DNA from: Planctomycetaceae bacterium
Lineage (GTDB): Bacteria > Planctomycetota > Planctomycetia > Planctomycetales > Planctomycetaceae
Length of the DNA: 64,000 nt
NCBI GenBank assembly: GCA_029259845.1
Contig: JAJDEI010000026.1
Location: 62,001-126,000 of the forward strand
Direction: 5' to 3'
This document shows positions 58,043 to 64,000 of this stretch, in pieces; position 1 is the stretch's first letter; every line of letters begins with the position of its first letter. Made by a program: the position numbers and the translations under genes. The notes beneath the pieces are model-generated. The model worked only from the letters and a program-made list of their open reading frames with translations. It had not been told where the DNA came from and ran no database searches.

Positions 58043-59820
58043 TGCCGCAGCATGTGGAGATCGCGTTGACGCTGGCGACGGTCGTGCTGGCGATCCTCGC
58101 GATGGTGCTCTTGAGGCTCGCTCCGGACATGGTCCTGCTGGGCGGGCTGAGCCTGCTGCTGGTCAGCGGTGTTGTCTCGGCGGAGCGGGCCCTTGGTGGG
58201 TTTGCCAACGAAGGACTCATTACCGTCGCCGTCCTGTTTGCCGTTGCCGAGGGAATCCGTCAGACGGGCGGCATCAGCTTTCTGGGGCAGCGGTTGCTGG
58301 GGCAGCCGAAATCCGTGACTGACGCTCAGGCACGGATCATGATTCCGACGGCGTTGTTGAGCGCGTTTCTCAATAACACGCCGGTCGTCGCCGTCCTGAT
58401 GCCAGTGCTCAACGACTGGGCCAAGAAGGCCCGGATGTCGGTCTCCAAGCTGCTGCTGCCGATGAGCTATGCGGCGATTCTCGGCGGCCTGTGCACGCGA
58501 ATCGGCACGAGTACGACGCTGGTGCTCGATGACATACTCCGCGACAAAGTTGCCGGAGGGGGACTGTCGATGTTCGAAATCGCCTGGGTCGGGCTGCCAG
58601 TGAGCATTGTTGGCATCGCCTATCTGCTGATCTCCCACCGTTGGCTGCTGCCGGAGCGGAAGCCGGCGATCTCCACGTTTGATGATCCCCGCGAGTACAC
58701 GATCGAGATGTTCGTGGAACAGGGCAGCCCACTGATCGGCCAGACGATCGAAGCGGCCGGGTTGCGGCATCTGCCGGGCATGTTCCTGATGGAAATTGAC
58801 CGGGACGGCCATTTGCTGGTGGCGGTCTCCCCCAACGAACGATTGCAGGCCAACGACCGGCTCGTGTTCGTGGGGGTCGTCGAATCGGTGGTCGACCTCC
58901 AGCGGCTTCCCGGCCTCAAACCGGCGACCGACCAGGTGTTCAAACTGGACAGCCCGCGGTCTCATCGCTGCCTCATCGAAGCGGTCGTCTCCAATACGTG
59001 CCCCGTCATCAACACCACGATCCGCGAGGCACAATTCCGGACGCGGTACAACGCAGCGGTGATTGCCGTGGCCCGCAACGGCCAGCGGCTGCCGGGAAAA
59101 ATCGGCGACATCACTCTCGAAGCGGGCGATACGCTGCTGCTGGAAGCCCATCCGTCGTTCGAGCGGGTGCAGCGCAACTCCCGCGACTTTTATCTGGTGA
59201 GCCGGATCGAGGATTCGACGCCGCCGCGCTCGGAACGGGCATGGGTTGCGCGAATGGCGTTCGTCGGCATGGTCGTGATGGTCACGCTGTTCGACATGCG
59301 CATGTTGAACGCGTCGCTGCTGGCGGCCGGATTCCTGATTGTGACCGGATGCCTGCGGACGAGCGAAGCCCGCCGATCGATTGATCTGAGCGTGTTGCTC
59401 ACGATGGCGGCCGGGATCGGCATCGGCAATGCGATGGAAGACTGCGGTGCGGCCCAATACGTCGCCGGCTCGCTCACGCAGTTGGGTGCCGGGAACGAGA
59501 CGCTCGTGCTGGCGATTGTGTATGCCGTGACCATGGTGTTCACGAACCTGATCACCGCCAAGGCGGCAGGCGTACTGATGTTCCCGATTGCACTCGCAGC
59601 GGCTGAAAGCATTGGCGTGCGCTACGAACCGTTCGCCGTTGCGGTCATCGTAGCCGCCGCTGCGAGCTTTGCCACGCCGATCGGTTATCAAACCAATCTG
59701 ATGGTCTACGGGCCGGGCGGCTACCGGTACAGCGACTTCGTCCGCATCGGCGTGCCGCTAAGCCTGATCGTCTGGGGCCTGTCGATATTGATTATCCCCG
59801 AGGTGTGGCCGTTTCGTTGA
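58042..59820 (+). CDS. SLC13-type permease with two RCK_C (TrkA-C) domains
   Basis: A 592-residue divalent-anion:sodium symporter-family protein. N-terminal helices occupy about residues 1-210, two RCK_C-like cytoplasmic domains about 220-380 (IGQTIEAAGLRHLPGMFLMEIDRDG and NTTIREAQFRTRYNAAVIAVARNG), and C-terminal helices about 400-592. The family signature is seen in SAFLNNTPVVAVLMPVL and SFATPIGYQTNLMVYGPGGYRYSDF. The layout is that of cyanobacterial and planctomycete sulfate-type SLC13 permeases. Translation is coupled to cysQ, supporting sulfate as the cargo, but other dicarboxylates or anions are possible. Confidence 0.9.
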   Translation: MPQHVEIALTLATVVLAILAMVLLRLAPDMVLLGGLSLLLVSGVVSAERALGGFANEGLITVAVLFAVAEGIRQTGGISFLGQRLLGQPKSVTDAQARIMIPTALLSAFLNNTPVVAVLMPVLNDWAKKARMSVSKLLLPMSYAAILGGLCTRIGTSTTLVLDDILRDKVAGGGLSMFEIAWVGLPVSIVGIAYLLISHRWLLPERKPAISTFDDPREYTIEMFVEQGSPLIGQTIEAAGLRHLPGMFLMEIDRDGHLLVAVSPNERLQANDRLVFVGVVESVVDLQRLPGLKPATDQVFKLDSPRSHRCLIEAVVSNTCPVINTTIREAQFRTRYNAAVIAVARNGQRLPGKIGDITLEAGDTLLLEAHPSFERVQRNSRDFYLVSRIEDSTPPRSERAWVARMAFVGMVVMVTLFDMRMLNASLLAAGFLIVTGCLRTSEARRSIDLSVLLTMAAGIGIGNAMEDCGAAQYVAGSLTQLGAGNETLVLAIVYAVTMVFTNLITAKAAGVLMFPIALAAAESIGVRYEPFAVAVIVAAAASFATPIGYQTNLMVYGPGGYRYSDFVRIGVPLSLIVWGLSILIIPEVWPFR

Positions 59821-59853
59821 GCCGGCGAACGAGGGCTCTGTCCAACCTGGAAC

Positions 59854-59916
59854 TTGGGGTTGGAGTTCAGCCTTTAGGCTGCGAAGACAAGCGAAAGCTT
59901 GAACTCCAACCCCCAA
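59854..59916 (+). repeat. R1 palindromic repeat, copy 6
   Basis: Stem extended in the flanks (TTGGGGTTGGAGTTCA with TGAACTCCAACCCCCAA). It begins 33 bases after the permease stop and likely terminates it. Confidence 0.9.
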
Positions 59917-59935
59917 ATCGAAGCCTGACAAGACA

Positions 59936-60433
59936 CTATTCGCCGGTGGAGCCTGTGCCGTCCCCCTGTTGAAAGAACGCAGCGGCGGCCTCTGCCATCT
60001 CGTCCGGGGAAACGTCCTTGATGTGCTGGGCGAGGCTCCATTCGTGGCCGAACGGATCGGTCAGGCGCCCGTATCGGTCGCCCCAGAACATGTCCGTCAG
60101 CGGCATGACGGCCTTGGCACCGGCTTTGACCGCCCGTGCGAACAGGGCATCCACGTTGTCCGACCAGAGATGCACGGCGACCGTCGTGCCATTGAGCGAC
60201 TTGGGAGAGACCCAGCGCTCCATCTGCGGCATCTCGTCACATAGAAAGATGCGGCCATCACCGATTTTGATCTCGGCATGCATCAGGCCCCGCCCGTCCG
60301 GGCTCGGCATCCGCTTGATTTCCTCCGCTCCGAAGGCGACTTTGTAGAACTCGATCGCATCGGCGGCACTGCGGATCACAAGATGGGGCACGACGGATGG
60401 ATGGCCGGCGGGGATCGCCTGAATGTCGGACAT
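59936..60433 (-). CDS. VOC-superfamily protein (PhnB/glyoxalase-like)
   Basis: A 165-residue vicinal-oxygen-chelate fold protein. PSVVPHLVIRSAADAIEFYKVAFGAEEIKRM is the first repeat and TTVAVHLWSDNVDALFARAVKAGAKAVMPLTDMFWGDRYGRLTDPFGHEWSLAQH the second, both of the PhnB/DUF1428-like group. Potential metal ligands are the histidines HAEI, HLW and HEW. Function is unknown; such proteins may detoxify aldehydes. The ATG at 60433 gives a standard N-terminus. Confidence 0.88.
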   Translation of the reverse strand: MSDIQAIPAGHPSVVPHLVIRSAADAIEFYKVAFGAEEIKRMPSPDGRGLMHAEIKIGDGRIFLCDEMPQMERWVSPKSLNGTTVAVHLWSDNVDALFARAVKAGAKAVMPLTDMFWGDRYGRLTDPFGHEWSLAQHIKDVSPDEMAEAAAAFFQQGDGTGSTGE

Positions 60434-60720
60434 GGGAGGTTCTCGCAACAGAGTCAGCGAACGAAGGGATGTCGGCACCGGCGATGATTCTAACGCGGGC
60501 CGGTCCTTTCGCTCAACGATCCGGTGGCTGTTGCGATGTCCGGGGGGCCTCTCCTGGGGATGGTGGCTCGGCGAGCACCAGATCGGGTGCCGGGCAACGG
60601 CCCGCCGTTTCCGACATGGCCGTCAACCGGTCCGCGCGCTTCCTAACGGGCGCGGCTAAACGGTGGATGGGGCGCGACGAACAGAGATTTGATGCGGCGC
60701 GACGAACGGATGGCGGGCGG
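60434..60720. other. Gene-free gap
   Basis: No gene was recognised. A short near-direct repeat GGCGCGACGAAC occurs at 60671-60682 and 60695-60706. Confidence 0.5.
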
Positions 60721-61581
60721 TTACCGGACGAGCGGGCGGTCGATTTCGTCAATGTTACGGACGACTCGGGTGCGGGTGTAGCGGTCCGGGTTTTGTTTGA
60801 ACGCCCGCCGATTCTCCGCAGTGGTGAACAAATACAGCTCTTCGTCGTAGAACGCCCCATAACGCACATTGCCAGGAACGGCGAGGTCCGTATCCATCAA
60901 GATCACAGGATCGCAGCCGAGCAATTGGGGGACGAACTGCCGCGGCTGGGCTTCAAATTCGGACATCGTTTCCGCGGAGGCCAGATAGTACGTTTGCCCA
61001 CGATGCTCGACGACGTATTGCGGGTCCCCCTTGACCCATTGCCGGTCTCGCCACAGCGTGACCGGGCAGAACCCGTCAATCGCGACAGTGATGGAGTGCG
61101 GCGGTGCTTTGGTGGAGACATGCCCCTGGTCCGCTGCGGGCTTCTGCATGGAGACGAATTGCCGTTCGGCATCACGGGCGAAGCGGACGTATTTGTCCGC
61201 CTCCTGATAGCCGGTTGACGACAAAATCCGCCGGCCGGAAGGATCAACGATGACGTCCGTGGGAAACAGCGTCACGCCGAACCGCTTGGCGAGGTCCGGG
61301 TGTTTTTCCGCGTTCAATTTGACGAGAACCAACCGCGGTTGCAGCACTTGCAACACGGTGGAACGCGAGAGCACATTCTTTTCCATCTGGCGGCAGGGAA
61401 AGCACCAATCGGTGTAAAAGTGGACGAGCATGGGACGGTCGAGACGCCGCGCTTCCCGTTGGGCCGCCTCAAAATCGCCCATCCATTGCGGCGATTCGGC
61501 AACTGCGGACGCAGTCAGGGCCGAAGCCCATGCCACCATTGCCATCAGGAACAAAACGCCGGCAGGTCGAAAACTGTTCAT
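60721..61581 (-). CDS. Exported thioredoxin-like protein with YHS-like C-terminus
   Basis: A 286-residue protein with a signal peptide (MNSFRPAGVLFLMAMVAWASALTA), then a thioredoxin fold with the redox motif CFPC (Cys60 and Cys63) in HFYTDWCFPCRQMEK, and FGVTLFPTDVIVDPSGR as the cis-proline region. The C-terminal domain (about residues 170-260) contains GFCPVTLWRDRQWVKGD, VEHRGQTYYLAS and FYDEELYLFTTAENRRAFKQNPDRY, a pattern like YHS/copper-site domains. The combination suggests a periplasmic disulfide or metal-related role. It is monocistronic. Confidence 0.87.
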   Translation of the reverse strand: MNSFRPAGVLFLMAMVAWASALTASAVAESPQWMGDFEAAQREARRLDRPMLVHFYTDWCFPCRQMEKNVLSRSTVLQVLQPRLVLVKLNAEKHPDLAKRFGVTLFPTDVIVDPSGRRILSSTGYQEADKYVRFARDAERQFVSMQKPAADQGHVSTKAPPHSITVAIDGFCPVTLWRDRQWVKGDPQYVVEHRGQTYYLASAETMSEFEAQPRQFVPQLLGCDPVILMDTDLAVPGNVRYGAFYDEELYLFTTAENRRAFKQNPDRYTRTRVVRNIDEIDRPLVR

Positions 61582-61955
61582 GGTTGTGTCCTCAATTCCG
61601 ACCCGTCCTCGGGGAAAGCGACGGGCATTGTGAGACGTTCCATCAACTGCTATCGGCGAGCGGCCGCAGCGTTGTCCGTTGCGATCCCCGGCTTCGCTTC
61701 CGTGGGTCCCTCCGTCGCAAGGAAGAAACCGGTCATGCGGGAGGAACAGTCACCGCTCCTTTGCCGGGCTCTATGACCGCTACAACAGGCCGCTCGCGAC
61801 GGCGGCATCTGCCGGATTGCGCCCGTCGCCGCGGCGGCCAGTCGTGCTCGTTTCGGTGACCGGCCGTTCGCAGAACGGTCCGTCGAACGAGAGGCCGGAT
61901 CCTCTTCGGAAATGGCCGGGACGAACCCTCAAAAGAAAAATGACCGCCCAGGCAT
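61582..61955. other. Gene-free gap with a hairpin
   Basis: No gene was seen. A hairpin CCGTTC GCA GAACGG at 61864-61878 lies downstream of the pabA-like gene and could be its terminator. Confidence 0.45.
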
Positions 61956-62648
61956 TCAGCGCGTCGGATCGCTGACACTTCCGGTCGGATAGGGATGATC
62001 GCGTAGGACCGTCCGTCCGTAAAAGTCGTCGTTCGCAGCCGGGGAGGCAAGTTCGACGGAAGCCGATGCCCGCCAGGCGATCCCCGCGACGTCGAGAAAG
62101 TTGCCCAGCAGCGCGTGTCCGCCGGCGGTCAGGACGGATTCCGGGTGAAACTGAACGCCGAACAGGGGCCATCGCCGATGCCCGATCGCCATGACGGCCC
62201 CGTTGTCGGCCCTCGCGGTTACCGACAACTCCGGCGGCAATGATCCCTCCTCCACGATCAGCGAATGGTAGCGCGTGGCGATGAGCGGGTTGGGGAGGCC
62301 CGCAAACAGGCGGTCCGGATCGTGATGAATGAGCGACGTCCGTCCGTGCATCGGCTCGTCGGCTCTCACGATGTTTGCGCCCAGCGCATGCGCGATCGCC
62401 TGATGTCCCAGGCAGATTCCCAGAATGGGAATCGTCGGCCCCAGTTCCCGGACAACATCGAGACAGACACCACTCTCGCGGGGCGTACAGGGTCCGGGCG
62501 AGAGTGTGATCGCCCGGGGACGCAAGTCTCGAATGGCGGAGACGTCCCGCGCATCGTTGCGAATTACTTCTGTCTCGCAGCCCAGCTCCGCAAAGTAGCG
62601 GGCCAGCGTGTAGACAAAGCTGTCATAGTTGTCGATCAACAGGATCAT
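61956..62648 (-). CDS. Anthranilate/aminodeoxychorismate synthase component II (glutamine amidotransferase)
   Basis: A 230-residue class I glutamine amidotransferase that would feed ammonia to TrpE or PabB. Signature blocks: LIDNYDSFVYTLARYF (5-20), SPGPCTPRESG (50-60), catalytic Cys79 in GICLGHQAI, and His168/Glu170 in VQFHPESV. TrpG and PabA cannot be separated from sequence alone, and the partner synthase is not nearby. The C-terminus extends about 40 residues beyond the common length. The ATG at 62648 starts MILLIDNY. Confidence 0.92.
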   Translation of the reverse strand: MILLIDNYDSFVYTLARYFAELGCETEVIRNDARDVSAIRDLRPRAITLSPGPCTPRESGVCLDVVRELGPTIPILGICLGHQAIAHALGANIVRADEPMHGRTSLIHHDPDRLFAGLPNPLIATRYHSLIVEEGSLPPELSVTARADNGAVMAIGHRRWPLFGVQFHPESVLTAGGHALLGNFLDVAGIAWRASASVELASPAANDDFYGRTVLRDHPYPTGSVSDPTR

Positions 62649-62745
62649 GCGGAGTGAATGGGGCCTTCGGGACCGCGATTGTTTTAGAGGCGATGACTGC
62701 TCTGCGAATGGCCGGGAGGAAAGTTGGCCCCAAACGCGAAAACAT

Positions 62746-63861
62746 CTACCGTGTCGGGTTCGCTTGGGCTGTCGCTTCAAGGTTACCACGGCCTCCGGCC
62801 CGGATCACCGTTCGCAAGCACCACACGATGCCGAGCAGATTGAGAACCAGAAACGTGACGAAGACGCCGAACCCGCCGACCGCGGTCGCTCGCTGATGCC
62901 GCTCGGCAAGAGCCGGCATGTCGAGTGAAGCGACGCGCAATGACTCCCGCAGCGCGGCCACTCCCAGAAGCATTAATAAAACGAGGCAACTCAACAGCGT
63001 GAGCCGCTTCGGGCACAACTCGCGTTTTCGAGACTGCTGCCACCAGACGACGATTTGGCCCGCCACAGAACATGCCACGATTACCCCATAAGGGACGACA
63101 GCCGCACTCGTGAGCACATCCCGGTGTGCCGCCGGCATGGCCAGCCAGTAGAGTCCTCCACAGGCGACCGCCCCCAGCAGTCCGGAAAGGCCGATGACAG
63201 CCGCGCGGCCCGTGCCGGGCACTTCGCGTTGGGCTCCCCCTCGGAGCGGCCACCACAACTGCCACGATAGCCAGAGGCTGAGGAGCGGCAATGTCCCGCA
63301 ACACCACATTGCCAATCGTGGTGCGACCTCAGCCGAGGAGAAGACCAGTGAGTCGGAAAGATACTGCTCCGTCCAGACGTCCTGCCCCTGCAAGCTGAGC
63401 AGATGATTCTCCGTCCAGGACCATGCCACAAATCCGAAGCAGGCGGCTGTCGGCACCGCAATCGCCGCAGCGACCCACCGCGGCCGCTGCTCCGCCCAAC
63501 GGGTCTTGCTGAGATAAAGCAGATAGAACCCCACGAGCAGCATCGGCAGCACGGCCATCCAGCGGTGAAACAGCAGAAGATTGGCCGTGTAGAATTGCGT
63601 GCGATACAAGATTTGCACGAACAGCAGCGGTGCCACGCCGGCGGTGATGGCCACTCCCAGCATGAATGGCAGCCACGACCGCAACATTCCAGCGAACGGA
63701 TCGTCCCGGTCCTCACGCTGCCAGACGGCGATCGTCGCCAGGTAGGCACTCCCTGCCAGAACGTACGCCATGAAAGCCACGTGCAGCACCAACGTGCCGA
63801 GATAGAGCACGAGGTAGAACGCCGTCGCTGTGGGAAGCGTGAACGGAAACATCATGGCCAT
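62746..63861 (-). CDS. Multi-pass membrane protein, unknown
   Basis: A 371-residue protein with about nine hydrophobic helices (for example AFYLVLYLGTLVLHVAFMAYVLAGSAYLA, LLLFHRWMAVLPMLLVGFYLLYL, LLSCLVLLMLLGVAALRESL). Several histidines fall within helices (LVLHVAF, LLFHRWM), which could ligate heme as in cytochrome-bd-like or NrfD-like proteins, but no definite family motif was recognised. GAAGGG lies eight bases before the ATG at 63861; the frame is open upstream through an R2 repeat. The amidotransferase gene follows on the same strand after 97 bases, so they may be co-transcribed. Confidence 0.75.
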   Translation of the reverse strand: MAMMFPFTLPTATAFYLVLYLGTLVLHVAFMAYVLAGSAYLATIAVWQREDRDDPFAGMLRSWLPFMLGVAITAGVAPLLFVQILYRTQFYTANLLLFHRWMAVLPMLLVGFYLLYLSKTRWAEQRPRWVAAAIAVPTAACFGFVAWSWTENHLLSLQGQDVWTEQYLSDSLVFSSAEVAPRLAMWCCGTLPLLSLWLSWQLWWPLRGGAQREVPGTGRAAVIGLSGLLGAVACGGLYWLAMPAAHRDVLTSAAVVPYGVIVACSVAGQIVVWWQQSRKRELCPKRLTLLSCLVLLMLLGVAALRESLRVASLDMPALAERHQRATAVGGFGVFVTFLVLNLLGIVWCLRTVIRAGGRGNLEATAQANPTR

Positions 63862-63943
63862 GCGTTCCCTTCGAGGCGGACGGCGGTGTTCCGAAACGCT
63901 GCTTGAGTGTGTCCGGGAGCTACGTCGTCCACCCACACGGTGC

Positions 63944-63967
63944 GTTCCCAAACTGGAGTTTGGGAAC
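63944..63967. repeat. R2 palindrome, copy 4
   Basis: GTTCCCAAAC TGGA GTTTGGGAAC: a single perfect 10-bp-stem hairpin. It lies upstream of the membrane-protein gene, close to the window's end. Confidence 0.85.
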
Positions 63968-64000
63968 GAGGATCCGAACAACGATCCGGCTTTCGCTCGG

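Noticed and set aside
57829-59691. A 620-codon minus-strand open frame opposite the SLC13 permease gene
   Set aside because: It is an antisense shadow in GC-rich DNA; the product has no motifs, while the plus strand encodes a complete transporter.

Overview
This is chromosomal DNA from a planctomycete, probably a member of the order Planctomycetales. The clues are high GC, many large secreted or membrane proteins of families enriched in that phylum, and a dense load of palindromic intergenic repeats. Those families include a MoxR/DUF58/BatA/DUF4175 block, an FG-GAP repeat protein, a Uma2 nuclease, a zinc-ribbon membrane protein, and Ser/Thr kinase, FHA and PP2C proteins. No rRNA, prophage, transposase gene or CRISPR array was seen.

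Layout. 1-3000: the end of an unknown gene, a tRNA-Ser(GCT), a DUF493 protein, a small membrane protein and a PP2C phosphatase. 3000-9100: an M19 dipeptidase, an MlrC-type M81 metallopeptidase overlapping an MFS transporter, and a convergent RodA/FtsW. 9500-13640: two unknown planctomycete proteins and a zinc-ribbon membrane protein. 14000-18320: a lipid-like locus of ketosynthase, acyl carrier protein, glycerophosphodiester phosphodiesterase and a CrtI-like FAD oxidoreductase. 18370-23860: exonuclease VII (xseA, xseB), a TIM-barrel protein, a methyltransferase, a DUF456 protein and small unknowns. 24330-32900 (minus strand): a TPR protein, an ECF sigma factor, a membrane protein, a Ser/Thr kinase, an FHA protein and a coiled-coil protein, a likely signalling block. 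33270-37540: a COG2509 flavoprotein and glcE/glcF. 37800-50850: MoxR, a nucleotidyltransferase pair, DUF58, a BatA-like VWA protein, DUF4175, a second VWA/GATase-like protein and a caspase-like (C13-type) protein. 51140-64000: an FG-GAP protein, a monooxygenase, a DUF4349 lipoprotein, Uma2, aldehyde dehydrogenase, CysQ overlapping an SLC13 permease, a VOC protein, a thioredoxin-like protein, PabA/TrpG and an unknown multi-pass membrane protein.

The most distinctive feature is the repeat landscape. At least a dozen palindromic or tandem families occupy nearly every intergenic gap, and several have entered genes. One copy sits between 14-bp direct repeats at a gene boundary (47164-47332) and has changed the start of the next gene. 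Another has been absorbed in frame by the FAD oxidoreductase (17671-17752). The best functional-system candidate is the MoxR-to-caspase-like block, which carries a nucleotidyltransferase/small-protein pair as an apparent insertion. All function calls rest on recognised motifs and context read by eye; no database search was run.
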